DNA from: Isoetes taiwanensis
Taxonomy: Eukaryota; Streptophyta; Lycopodiopsida; Isoetales; Isoetaceae
Direction: 5' to 3'
Length of the DNA: 64,000 bases
Assembly: GCA_021234155.1 (NCBI GenBank)
Contig: JAJEKV010000017.1
Coordinates: forward strand, 10,731,525-10,795,524
Position 1 is the first letter of the stretch; every line of letters starts with the position of its first letter. The position numbers and the translations under genes were made by a program. Shown piece after piece: positions 22,870-36,200 of the stretch. The notes below the pieces were generated by a model. That model had not been told where the DNA came from. It searched no databases and worked only from the letters and a program-made list of their open reading frames with translations.

Positions 22870-25149
22870 ATCAAATGCTTTCTAAATATCATAAACGTTG
22901 TATGAATCAATCTTAAGAATAAACATTTGATAAAATCATGAAAAAACATGGATATTTATAATTATTATATTATTACATGGTTTTTATTAATATTTTTATT
23001 GTTTACTAGAAAAACAAAGATGGACCTAACGTCGGAAGGAATTTGAACGTAAAGTGAGACAGAAAGCTTTGAGAAAGTTACATGGCGACTTTGCAAGAAT
23101 GTTACCCCAACAATTGCCACAAATAGTCCAATTAGACCCAAAGGACCTAGTCTTCCTAGAGGCCGGGTGGTGCATGAAATGAATGTCACATGTATGTACC
23201 ATAAACATGTTTCAATGATTACTAACTTTACATCTTGATGTTACTTTTTTTTGCGCTTGTAATTCTGATGAGCGTTATATTTGCAATTGTTCATGTGCAA
23301 AGGACAAATAAACGGATGGAAAGATCAGTCTCCCCTGTTGAGAAATATGTGAATGCCCGACATCCAAAGGTTTCCCTTGGACGACATGTGGGGTAGTATT
23401 CCAACCAGGTATACTGGCTAATTTATCTTATGGAACTCCTAACTACTCTCATGTACTTGAATCGGCGTCTTAACTTTAGTTTTGTTTTGTATTTTGTTAG
23501 GAAGAAACAGAATGAAGTGAGCTCAAGCAAGTGATATATAGATTTTGGGGTTATGTTGTCATTGGAAGTAGATGATGTTGATACTATGAATGCGCTCATA
23601 GAAAACCCTACAAAAAGAAAAGCCATCAACTTCCTCAAAGAGGCATCCTATTACGGATAGAACTCTTCGCTCGCCGCGTAAATGGCTGCTGCCAAGATTG
23701 GAGGGAATGACAACAATGTTCATCAAAAATTGGAATGTACTAGGATCATGTCAAGAAAAATAATCTTCCACCTTCACTAGTCCATTTCCATCCACCTTTA
23801 CGTATAAAGCATTCCAGAAGAAATTCAATGCATGGCCTAGGAGGCAAGCCACTATTTATGGGGAGCACTTACATTGGGGTAGGCAAGACATGATTAAAAT
23901 AGTCGTCCCCTGCGGTCGGCCCCGGATTATATATTATGACTAGTGTGGAAAGTCAAAGATGGTAATGACTGCTCCTTTAATGCCATATGGTGGGTCCCGA
24001 CATAACCTTCGTGTATTAATTTGGCATAAATTGAGTAAGCATCAGTGGCGATGCTCATCTTATGGCCTAAATTCAAATGCAATCTAACAATATCCAAGCC
24101 TGACTAATGCCAGCTTCACATATATTGATGGTCATTCCTCATTGCATGGAAACCTTTGTCGCTTTATTAATAGCTCTATCGAGAACTCGCTACCAATTGT
24201 GAATTTGTCGAGGTAAACAAAGACTAAGAAGATTTTTAGCCGAAATTGACGGGAGATATACTCAGCGGTTTATGCTATAAAAACTTTGTGTATTGGTGGA
24301 TGAATTGTTCATTGAATATGAATACTTCGGTGAGGACCAATACCGGAGGTCCTTTGATTGATGTACTCAAATTACCTTTATATAATTTTGTCTAATGCAC
24401 CATTTTTCTTCTTCTTCGAATTCTTCTTCTTCTTCTCCTTTAATGATTGCACATATTGAAGATAAATGTGTATTATATCTTCAATATATGCTTCTTGATT
24501 ATGACATAAAAATTTTATATTTCGCCTATTAACGCTTAAAATTTAACAAAATGGCTCAATGTATGTATCAATCACGATATATTCTCGCTTTTAACTGGAC
24601 GCGGCGGTGGTAGGCAAATGGATATAAGACCACATCCAAGCTGCATCGAATGGCATCAAAAGTCATCATTGCGATAGCGGTAATTAGAATACATTGAGCA
24701 AGATGGTACAAACATGGGCAACGATAATGAAGAGTACAATGATGAAGAGATGAACAGAATACGATGATGAAGATGATGATAATGCCCCATGGATCTACTT
24801 CATGGAAGTTGAGGAACCCATACATGTTAGATGATTTGGCCCAATCTTCATTAAATCCATCTAGATGATCTATATAAATATCTCTAACGATGGTCATGAA
24901 GATCACGCTTTATTGAGGAGGCGATAAAGCATTATATCCAGTGCAAGCATATCTAGATTGATCTACATTCATTGATATTAAACCTTCGCCAAATTCAAAT
25001 GGAGCAATGCTTGTTACGGCTTTGTTAGAGTAAGTACAATTGCAATCACTTGACTTCTATTGAATTTAGAAGTTGAATGTATACGAAGGTCCTGCTTTTA
25101 TAATGTGCTATTGCAAGAGAAATACTCCCAATAAGGAACACTATGCCCA
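22870..25149 (+). other. CACTA interior 5' of the transposase relic
   Basis: No open frame survives beyond 100 codons. A basic stretch at about 23020-23180 (plus strand, RKWNERKVRQKALRKLHGDF) and further scraps to 24000 look like decayed coding sequence, but I cannot name a family. 24400-24450 contains a TTC-rich tract. 24700-24790 is GATGAAGA-rich. Confidence 0.35.
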
Positions 25150-26430
25150 AAAGTCGACTGAAATAAAAAAATATATTGGCGTTTCATCGGTTTAGGGCTA
25201 CCATAAGATTCACGCTTTGTCCAAATGATTGCATGGTATACATCCGATGATATCTTACAAGAACACGTAAACATGCCCTAAATGTGGTGCCTTCTAGGTA
25301 CAATGCGTGATGCCAAGGGAAAGACCGTTCCGGCGAAGGTGGTTCGCTACTTCCATTGATCCCTCAAGATAAGGCTATTGTTTCGATGTGAATCTCTAGC
25401 TTCGCCATGGGTTGGTGTGTGCCGCTTTAATGCTACTAAGTGACAATGTAATTCGCCGCTGTTGGCGGATCAAGCAATGGAAGCATATTGATGAAACATG
25501 GTATCGAATTTGGAAGAGAGCCAATTTAAATCCTCGATTAGGGTTTTCGGCTACCGATGGTTAATCCTTATGGACGCCAATCACCCGCGACCAACTCTTG
25601 GCCAAGAGTGTTGATCAACTATAATTTACCAATCGCGGGTTACTCATGAAGACTAGCCATTTAATGGTAGTACTATTAGTCTCCAGCAGACCTAAGAAGC
25701 TCTGAAAAGTCTAGATCCATATCCAAAAATAGTTATTGATGAGCTTTTGGATAATGTGGAGTGAAGGTATTGAAGTTTACTTATGTCTCAAGAGAACTCT
25801 CGTGGCCGAATCAAGATTTACCTTTGGAGAGCAATCTTAATGTGGACAACGAGCGATTGGCCCTGGTTTTGCATGAACTCTCCGACTCCAAGTGTCCTGG
25901 ATATGCTGCATGTCACTTGCGTGGGTTTGAATACTGAACTCCTCGCCGGTCAACGGCATTGCAATAAAAATGTCTATGCAAAACTCGCTTATGATATCTC
26001 CGGCCAATGGAAAATCGGGACTCTCATACGTGAGGGGTCCAAGAGAAAACATTGCAATCAAGAGCCCCCAAAAGGTTGATAAATGAGAGATTGGGGTAAC
26101 ATGTGGGATGCCGCCGCGAAATGCTATGTGGGAATGAAGTGGAAAGCATCCTTCTTCCTTCTACCCATTGACGTAATTGAAGATCCATCATCTTCTTGGA
26201 TCCCATGCACATCTTTAAAAACGCTTTGGGCCTATTTGGAAGCATGTCAATGACGTAGAAGGACACGTGATGCGTTATTCCAGAAGATCTACAAGAAGTC
26301 GACTGCACCTAAAGCATGGTTAAAATGTCAAGAAGGAATAAGGCCACAAGTGGATTGGATCGCGGCTCTAGAAAAATGTATGAAACCCGCTCGGTGAAGC
26401 GAATAAGGCAATAAAGACCTCGGCCAGATA
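25150..26430 (+). pseudogene. TNP2-like CACTA transposase, decayed
   Basis: Frame-shifting pieces follow the order of TNP2-type transposases (Transposase_21 family). A Cys-rich start IHACPNDCMVY at about 25205 and CPKCGA at 25275 together form a CxxxC/CxxC zinc-ribbon-like unit. K(T)VPAKVVRYF lies at about 25328, followed by LFRCESLA. DPYPKIVIDELL is at about 25720, then SEGIEVY at 25761. RAILMWTTSDWPWF (25824) is equivalent to the family's R-A-LLWTINDFPAY block. SIIFLDPMHIFKNALG (26187) is equivalent to LDVMHIEKN, with its Asp kept. In a live element this protein cuts and rejoins the transposon ends. Stops and frame changes occur roughly every 50-100 bp. The C-terminal half is not recognisable. 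Confidence 0.75.
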
Positions 26431-29035
26431 TATGCATTCGCTATGTGAATTGTTTCTCTAACCAAGGGAAGTTGCTAATCGGTTGAAATCCTGCTGATTG
26501 CGCATAAGATGTTGCAAAATTTCTTGTTATGCCTATTGTTCGAGGGTCGCCTCACCGACGGTCCACTACATGCAATATGTCTCCCATCGAAGTTTTCCGT
26601 GTCTGTGACGGATTTGTAGAAAACACTGGCCTAACTCTCACTTAACTTTTTCTTTCCTTTAAACGATATTTAGATGGATTATTACAAAGGAAGGAGATCG
26701 AATAAAACGAAATTGGCGGACATGCTAACCAAGGTCGCTTGAGGCATGCTGTATGCTGCAGGAAAGAAATTCCAACAAGTTTTCTCGACATACAAACTCA
26801 CTTACTTCAGTGCATTTAGTGGACGGCAGAGCTTGCAGCACAACAAATCCTGATGGATGTTTTATGGAGAACTTCCTCGGCTGGGTCCCCGCGACTTTCG
26901 TAATGCTTTAAGGCAAGGCCGTGAGGGTTGCATGGCCGAGGGTTGGTTAGCAGAGTCATTATTCTAAGGTCACCGAAGTTCTGGTCGATTTGCCCCAATG
27001 CTCCACGACATGGACCGATGAAGACACTCCAACTATAATTGAGAAGTTCCCGGGCGAAGACCACGTAAGAAATTGTCTACACTAGAAGAATGTGCAAAAG
27101 TCAATAAAAGTTTCATCTACAACTCCACCCTACGGAGTAGTTCTGGAGAAAGAGAGATGAGGGAGAGAAGACGCTTATCGGCTGTAAAAAAGAATCGCAA
27201 AACAACCACTTCCAGATCATCTGTGGGTCCCGGGCGAGATAAACAATAAATGGCTGCTCAATAACTAGAGATGGCATGCAACGCGGGCGAACATGTTTTA
27301 GCGAAGAATTCCGTACATGCTAAAGGCGTGTCACCATTTGTAAGTGCAACTTACTGTACATATAATTCACGAAGCTCGCTCTCGCTATTTTGAACATTTT
27401 GTTCCTTTACTTTGTAGTATAATCATATGCATCAATATGGTCTTCCTCGTGCTCACTGTTTACAAAGTGTGGATCATGGTAAACGACTTATGATTGTGGT
27501 ATATCGCCGAAAGTTTAGCGCTTTGCCGACCGGGTAGTGCGCACTCCAAACCCAATCGAGGTAATGCTGGAAATGGATTGGTACTATAAAGACTATCAAG
27601 TGGAGGTTGATGTCGGTAGTGCATTCAAAACAATGTTGTTTGATGTGCCGAATGGTTGATCTGTGGTGTACCGGTGCTCATGCCAATGGCTAATGCTAAA
27701 GATCCGAAAATTGCATTCACTAGATCAACTCATTTGTGATCGGGCCGGGCACAATCGAGGGTTGGAGCAATGTGAACAAGTATAGTCACTTGATGCAATA
27801 AAATTTATATATGTCATTAACAAAGGAACTAATGTAATAGAGGTTTTGTAGGTCACCTTCGCTCCGTGATCCTTTGCAAGACTGGGCAGGTCGTAGTTCC
27901 ATGCGTCTTCCGTCCTCACTGCATACTTTGAAGGTGAAGAGATGGCGGTCAATAGAGGTTGGGGGTTGGGGGCAGACTCATTGTCATGCGATAGAAGACT
28001 ACCATCGATTTGAACCTTCATTACTTTATTATGATTTATTGTATTTTCTCTTACATGAATAAGAAAATACTTTGCATGAATTTGTGTGTATACTTTGGCA
28101 AAACCATATTAGGCAACATTAGTATTGTAACCGGGTTATCAGACATTTATGCCAAGCATTGGCATCCTAGTATAGACCTATATTTGGTGTTACCGATCGT
28201 AAATTTAAGCATACGCTTGAGTACACGCTTTATGTTTAATTAATCATAAAATGTGAAGATTCCCTCTTCCAAAAATGGCACCATATACAAAAATCAAGTA
28301 TGTATTCCCTTCAAAATACAAAAATTCATATAAAAACCCATACACAATTCAAATAATAATAAACAAAGTGGATGCTGCTGCACATCTAGTGGTATATATC
28401 AAAGATCCAAGCAGATTCACTGCGAGTTCAAGGTGCTCTCGACGGCATTCTCTCCACCCCGCCGTAACAAGCCTCCCGGGCATTGAATCCAAGCCTCCCG
28501 CTGCGGGTGCGTGTCCGTTTCCCCAAGGAATCTTGCGTAATGCAGCACTTCCCGCGATGCCCGCTGGTCCGCGCAACTTTGAAAGTGGTAGGGCTTCAAA
28601 GAAATGTTTCTTCCCAAAGGCCCCTATCCTAGCATACCGGGCTAAGCACAACGAAATAATTACATGCATTTCCTTCGTGCACCGGAGCCTCGTGATTGAG
28701 GGAAGGTTCCGCCTCCCAGCACGCGAGCGCAGGTCTTCTGCCCCCTATCACGCCTCATTGGGCGGCTTGCTTGAACTCCTTCTTTGGGTTAGGTTCGCCT
28801 TGTATTACCTCGACCGAGGCGCTCGTGCTCCAAATAGCCACCGGGTGACGCTTCTCCGTGCAAAGATCGCTGCGCATGCATCGAGAAGCGCTTGGCGGCG
28901 CATGTAGGTGAGGAGCTCCACGGCTGGAGAGGAGGAGGAAGCCGAGGCCTGGTGGAGCAGAGGACTCCGAGGGCGCTGAGAAGCCGGAGGACTAATAGGG
29001 CAATATATATGGTGACCCCAAAGATACTCTAAAAC
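26431..29035. other. CACTA interior, unassigned
   Basis: This is probably decayed transposon coding sequence followed by non-coding sequence. The longest open frame (28275-28907, plus) lies in a GC-rich patch that is equally open on the minus strand, and it shows no family motif. I do not call it a gene. Confidence 0.35.
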
Positions 29036-29039
29036 AAAA

Positions 29040-29165
29040 CAAATTTCAGACGACGCCGCTATAGCCGTTGAACGCCGCTATAGACGCCGTTAAACGAGCC
29101 CTAAACGCCGCAAACACGCTTCCATAATGCCTTTAAAACGACGCCTGCTCTTAAAAGTCACCGGC
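29040..29165. repeat. Internal island of CACTA subterminal-type motifs
   Basis: The repeated units are GACGCCGCTATAG, CCGTTGAACGCCGC, TAGACGCCGTTAAACGAG and AAACGACGCC. They are the same family of motifs as at the two element ends, yet lie 7.8 kb inside the left end. Similar islands lie at 38450-38610 and 39190-39330. Confidence 0.6.
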
Positions 29166-30219
29166 CGCCTTCATTTTTCCCATTTCTTTATGATTTGAGC
29201 ATTGCGAATCCATCCTCTAATCCTAGTTTTCATTGCGCTATTGTGAGTTTTTTCTTTATTGCCTTTGGGATACATGGCCATGGAAGGTATGCTTCGACGC
29301 TGAACCGTGATTCGTGGGAGGAGATGAGGATTCAAGAGCGCAGAGATATGGAACCTCGCTTCACAAGTAAGGCTACACTCAGAGTTTATACACTTTATTG
29401 TATTTTAATATCACTTCTTAATCTATAGCTTAAGTGGTGGGACGCCGAGGGCATGAGAAGGAAGGGAATCCTCCTCGCGAACCCTCCACCTCCTCAAGAT
29501 GAGGACTATGAAACAACGATCCATCGGATGAAAGTGTTAAAAAAGAAGTATGTGGATTGGTGAGGAAGCAGATCAATTAAATTAAGTTAGGAACCGATTT
29601 AGCATGATGAGGGTGCTTCTTGAAAAGATGGTCGTGGTTTGAAGCACCACGTGAAAACAAGATTAACATGATAATAGCTACGACATATGCATGGCCGACG
29701 CTTTTACATACTTGGACATGGAGCCATGGTTCAAAGCTAGGGATGGACAAAGGGAGGACTTCAATGATAGGAAAGTCTCATAAGCCAAGCTCGGAGGAGC
29801 ATACCGAATTGTTCAAGTGATCTTTGTTCAATAAACCTATGTTTTGTACATTGTTATATTTTCTTGGTACAATCTAGCATTGATACATATGCATGAACAT
29901 GATCCCAAGGATTCTTGAAGATATTTTGCATTCTTCCTGCTTGATATCGCCTTCACCGATTTTGCCATTTCGAGCCCGAGGTTTCGCGACATTTCGACTT
30001 GGACCGGTAGAACCAAATTTCCTCGAGATTATTTTGTGGTTTGGACTCTCCCTGTAGCTCTTACAAATGGGACAATTTCCATGTTCTAAATCTTCAAATG
30101 CAATACATTCTTAGAAGTTTAGATGGATGGATTTTTCTCCAACCTCGATCATAGAAGTGTACCACTAAATTTATGTTTCTTTGTGGCTTGAAGTCAACCT
30201 GCATCTTCCAAATCTTCCA
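29166..30219. other. CACTA interior between motif island and repeat array
   Basis: Short open frames (29195-29428, 29620-29820) match no family I recognise. No structure stands out. Confidence 0.4.
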
Positions 30220-33200
30220 AACCGCCGTTCTTTCGTGAATCTGGCCGCCTCGACCGCTCTAATGCTAACCCTTTGACCTAGACTCTTTCCAAAAATTCGG
30301 TAATTGGGCCGCAGGCCGGAGATGAATTTTAGGGATCCACCGCAAAAATCAATTTATTTCGCGGCAATGCATTAATTACAAATTTAATCGCGGTGTTGCC
30401 ATCGCAGTGTACCGACTTCTAATTGCCACATCGAGGAGTGACAGTCCAAACTCCGCTCACGGGCCTCTTTGCTATGCGCTCGCCGCAGCCTTCGCCACGC
30501 CTTAACCGCATCAGACTAGGATTCTCGCCTTCAAAACGAACCCTTCTAGAGCCCGCAACTCGCTGTGGTTTATTAGCCGCAGGCCCTCTCTCCTTGTCGT
30601 GATTCTACTGACCTAGCGACGCGTCTTGAAGTGAGTTAGTGCTGACGCTGCAGCGACTGCGTCCTCCCAGGCTGCTTTCCCCAAATTTCTCTCCCTAAGG
30701 CCCTGGAAGAACGCAACCTCCCCTCTCCCGAATCCAATGCATTTGGCTTCAAGCAATGGACCTTTAACGTTGACATTGCTCCGAAACCAAGTTCCGTGGG
30801 CCGTGGCGACCGTGACTCGCCCCCAAACGCAAACCCTTCTAGAGCCCGCAACCCACCGGCTTCATGCTTCTGAGGCCCTCTCCTTGTCGATCTCGCCTGA
30901 CTTTAAGGCGCTCTACGTCTTGAAGTGGAGTTAGTGTTGACGAGCTGACACTAAAATCCTCCTAGTTTTGCCCCGAATTTCCTCTCCCCAAGGCCCTCGG
31001 GAAGGACGGCAACCTCCTCACCGAACTGCCATTTGGCCTCGCCAATGGACCTCCGTAATGTCGGCTATTGCCTCGGGATCGTCTGCGGCTGAAGATCAGG
31101 ATTCTGCTCTCAAAAACGTAAACCCTTCTAGAGCCTCGCATGTATTTACGCTTCGAGGCCCTCTCCCTTGTCGTATTCCGCCGGACCTTGCTCGCGGTCT
31201 TGAAGTGGAGTTGGGGTGTTGGACGCCGTGAGTTTTAATTCTAAATCCTCCCGAGGTCGCCCTTAAATTTCCTCCCAAGGCCTCCGGGATTTACCGTTAC
31301 CCTCCCTCTCCTCGAATCGCTGATCCGGCCTCGCCAATGGACTCGAACGCCGACATTGCCCCTCGGGACCAAGTTCCGCGGGCCGTAAGACCACCCTCAA
31401 CTCCAAGAGCACTTCAAAGTAGCCTACTTCCATCACATCGTAGTCAACAATTGGCCTAGGATGTGTACGCGATACCGCCGCGGGAGGGCGTGGAGTGTTT
31501 CCCTTCTTTTCTCGCAAAACCGAATGCGGTAACTTGCTCCCTAGGGTAATTTCGCTATTCCGGACGATTTGGTAGGGTCTATTTGCTATTCCGAGCATCC
31601 CCGTGCCCGAACGACAAAACAAAGGCGTTTCTATAAGGCCGACATCAGACGCTTCCAAGCAAGGTTTGACAAGTTCTCCCTAATCGACTGGAATCTTTTG
31701 ACCTTCCCCGAGGGGCCTTTGAACGGAGGATCCAACGGCCGGATAGGGGAACCGGCCCGGAGGGGTGGTCATAGCGCAGTACCGGGAGCGCCGCCGAAGG
31801 GTCAGCCGGAACTTTTTGGATCCCGCCTCCCGGGTCCGGACTCTCCTTTGTGAGGGATCCTTTACAAGGTCCTCAGCCTGCTTTTGACTTGGGGAAGGGT
31901 GCTACCGTTGCTCCCTGCAATCTGCCAGTTCCCGGACCGCTCTGTATCGCTAACCCTTTGACTCTAGACCTTCTCCGAAATTCAAAATTGGGCCGCAGGG
32001 CCGAGGATGAATTAGGGATCTACCGCAAAACCGAATTTATTTTCGTGCAATGCATTAATTGCGACTTGCTAATGTCTTGCCACTGCAGTTACCACTTCTA
32101 ATGGCTACATCGGGAGGAGGAAAGGCCTAAACTCCATCTTCACTTTGTTCGTAGATTCTCTACACAAGCTGCTGTGTCCCAGGCATCAGACAGATCGTTT
32201 CAAACGTAAACCTTCTAGAGCCCGGGTAAACTCCACTGTGGTTTACGCTTCGAGGCTCCTCTCCTTGTCGATTCGGGCCGGGACCTTTGCGGCCATGGCT
32301 CAGCGAGCAAAGCCATTTTCTGCACCTCCAAAGTCCTAAATGCCTGCCTGGCCTCTGACTACTACCTCCTCCCAGTTCCATTCATCCTCAGCTTTTGTAA
32401 CGCTCATTATTTCCCAAGGACCCAAGTTCCCACACACCCCACCCAGTCACTCCAACGCCCACCGGCCCAGATGCCATGAGACTGTGAGTGCTTTAGTGTT
32501 CCTTCTCTCTTCTGTCTCGCCCCTGCACTGTTCCCAGGCTCTGTCCTACTGAGCCCAGGCCTGTTTCTGCCACCCCATACACCCATGCCCCATGCCTGCA
32601 TGCCTACCCAGGACGCCCAAGGGTTTGACAAGTTCTCCTGACCGATTCTGAATCTTGACTCCTTTCCCCCAAGAGGGCCCTCAATGGAGGATCCAACGGT
32701 CGGATAGGGGAACTGGCCCGGGAGGGTGGCTTCACAGGCCTCGGGAGCCAGAAGGGTCACTGGAACTTTTTTGATCCCGGGCCTGGGTCCTGACTCTCCC
32801 CTTGCGGAGGGGATCCTAAAGGTCCCCGGGCCCTCGCTTGACTTTGGGGTGCTGGTGCCAGCCTCGGGTTGCCCCGCAAACGGGTCAGCCTCACCATTCT
32901 AATGCTAACCCTTTGACCTAGACCTTCTCCTCGAAAATTCAAAATCGGGGCCAAAATGGAGATGAATTAGGATCCCAACAAGTAAAACCGGAATTTATTT
33001 TCGCAATGCATTAATTGCGAATTCTTATGAATGTCTTGCCATCGCAGGGGTGCCTGACTTCTACTTGCTACATCGAGTGGGAGGAAAGGGGCCCAACTCC
33101 GGGCCTCGGCCGGGCCTCTTTACCCAGATTCTGGCCACGCTTCTACCAGTCCCAGGTAATGTATTCAGATCTCCTCGTTTCTGCCCGAACCCTTCTAGAG

Positions 33201-36200
33201 CCTCGGGTAACCCATTGTGGCTGCCGCTGAGGCCCTCTCCTTGTCGATTCGCCTGACCTTGGCGCCTGTCTTGAAGTGGAGTTGGGGTGCTGACGCTGTG
33301 AAAGGCCGACCAAAATTCCTCCTGAGGTCGCTTTTGCCCCAAATTCTCTCCCTAAGGCCCCCTGGACCTGGACGGGCGACCTCCCTCTCCTGGAATCGGG
33401 CGATCTGACTCTAATGGACCTTTAACGCCGACATTGCCCCGGGACCAAGTTCCGCGGGCCGGTAAGACCACCCGGACCCAAGAAGCTGCAAAGTAGCCTA
33501 CTCCATCACACTCAGAGTCAATTGGCCTAGGATGTGCATGGATACCGGCCGCGGGAGGGCTGAGTGTTTCTTTCGCGAAAACCGACCGCGTAACTTGCTC
33601 CCCTAGGGTAATTTCTCACGCATTACGACGATTTATGTGGTCTATTTTAAGGCCTCCCAGCATCCTGCGTCTCACCCACAAAAACAAGGCGGGTTTTACA
33701 AGGTCGATACATCGACGCCCCAAGGGTTTGACAAGTTCTCCTGACCGGACTGAATCTTTTGACCTTCCCCAAGAGGGGGCCCCGAACGAGGATCCAATCT
33801 ACGGATAGGGGAACCGGCTCCGGAGGGTGGTCATTAGCGCAGCCTCGGGGAGCGCCGGCCAGAAGGGTCAGCCGGAACTTTTTGATCCCGCCTCCGGGTC
33901 CGGACTCTCCCCTCTTGTGAGGGATCCCCGCAAAGGTCCCCGCCCCTCGCTTGACTTGGGAAGGGTGCCACTGCTGCCCCCGGCAATGGGCTGCCCCGCA
34001 CCGCTCTAATGCTAACCCTTTGACCTAGACCTTCTCCCGAAAATTCAAAATTGGGCCGCGGTGGCCGAGATGAATTAGGATCCTTACCGGGCAAAACCTG
34101 AATTTGCTCTTTCGTGGCAATGCATTAATTGGCGAATTTACATTTAATGTCTTGGTTAATCGCAGTGCTACCGACTTCTACTTGCCATTACATCGAGGAG
34201 GAAAGGCCCAAACTCGCCCGCCGGGCCTTCCCTTGTCTTCAGAGATTCTCGGCTACGCCGCTGTGTCCTGCGTAAATGTATCAGACTCGCCCCCAAACGT
34301 GAACCCTTCTGGGGAGCTCCCTCGCAACCTGGCTGTGGTTTACGCCGGAGGCCCTCTCCTTAATGTGATTCGGCTCTGACCTTGCACTGCGGTCTTGAAG
34401 TGGGAGTTAGGTGTTGATGAGCGCTGACTTAAAATCACCGAGGTCGCTTGCCCTTAAATTTCCTCTCCTGCCTCGACCCGGACGCCTGCCACCTCCTCCT
34501 GGACTAAGTGACCGACTCGCCAATAGACTCATAACGCCGACATTGTTCACCAAGTTCGTGGGCTAGAAGACCACCAACTCCAAGAAGCGCCAAAGTAGCT
34601 CACTTCCATCACACTCGCCAGAGTCAATTGGCCTAGGATGCATGCGGATACCGCCGCGGGAGGGCGGAGGTTTCCTTCGCAAAACCCACCGTGTAACTTG
34701 CTCCTAGGGTAATTTCGCCTATCTGACGATTTGGCGTTGTGGTCTATTTGCCATCTCGAGCATCCTCGCAAGGCTCAACGACAAACAAGGCGGGGTTTCT
34801 GGCTAAGGCCGACATCAGATCAGCGGTTTGACAAGTTCTCCTTAATCGATCCGAATCTTTTGACCTTCCCGGTTAGGGGCCTCGAACGGAGGGATCCAAC
34901 GGTCGGATAGGGGGAACCTGGCCTCGAGGGTGGTCATTAGCTGCAGCAACGGGAGCGCCAGAAGGGCTGAACTTTTTTGATCCCGGCCCCTCGGGTCCTG
35001 ACTCTCCCTCTTGTGAGGGATCCCTGCAAGGTCCCGCCTCGCTTGATTCTAGAAGGGTGCCATCTCGGTTGCCCCGCAATCCAGCTGCCCCGAATCGCTC
35101 TGTTTGTATCGCAACCCTTTGACCTAGGACCTTCTCCTCAAAATTCAAAATTGGGCCGCAGGCCGTGGAGATGAATTAGGGATCCTTCACTGCAAAACCG
35201 AATTTATTTCGCGGCAATGCATTAATTGCGAATTTACGCATCGTCTTGCCATCGCAGTTACCGACTTCTACTTGCCATCGGGAGGAGGAGGCCCAAACTC
35301 CGCCCACACTTCTTGCCTCAGATTCCTGGCTGTCGCCGGCCAGTCCTGCGCAATGTAATTGTGACTCGCCCCCAAAACGTAAACCCTTCTAGAGCCCGGC
35401 AACCCACGTGGTTTATGCTTCTGGAGGCCCTCTCCCTTGGTCGATTCGGGCCGGGACCTTATGCTCGCGGTCTTGAAGTGGAGTTGGGGTGTTGACGCCG
35501 TGAGCTGACCCTAAAATCCTCCCGAGGTCAGCGGTTCTAAATTTCCTCTCCCCTGCCCTCGACTCCGGGACGCGCGACCTCCCTCTCCTAATCGACTGGA
35601 CCGCCAATGGACTCTAACGGCCGACATTGCCCCTGGGACCAAGTTCCGGGCCGTAAGACCACCCTAACTCCAAGAAGCCAAAAGTAGCTTCACTTCCATC
35701 ATACACTCAGAAATAATTGGCCTAGGATGTGCATGCTGATACTCCACGTGGAGGGCGGAGTGTTTCCTTCTTTCGCGAAAACCGAATCGCGGTAACTTGT
35801 TCCCAGGGTAATTTCGCCATTCCTGACGATTTGGCAGGGTCTATTTGCCATTCCCGAGCATCCCCGGCCCCTAACCATAAAAATGCTATGGGCTTCTACA
35901 AGGCCGACATCGATCGCTTCCCGTTTGATAAGTTCTCCCACCGACTGAATCTTTTGACCTTCCGAAGAGGGCCTCGAATCCGAGGATCCAACGGGTCGGA
36001 TAGGGGAACCGCCCGGAGGGTGGCTTCGCCAGCGCACCGGGAGCGCTACCGCCGTAGCGTCACGAACTTTTGATCCCGCCTCCTCGGGTCCGACTCTCCC
36101 TCTTGTGAGGGATCCCCGCAAGGTCCCGCCTCGCTTGACTTTGGGGAAGGGTGCCTCGGGTTGCCCCTCGCAGTCCGCTGCCCCGACCGCTCTAATGCTA

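Noticed and set aside
28275-28907. A 210-codon plus-strand open frame
   Set aside because: It lies in a GC-rich patch that is also open on the minus strand, has no family motif, and sits in decayed transposon sequence with no homologue that I can name.
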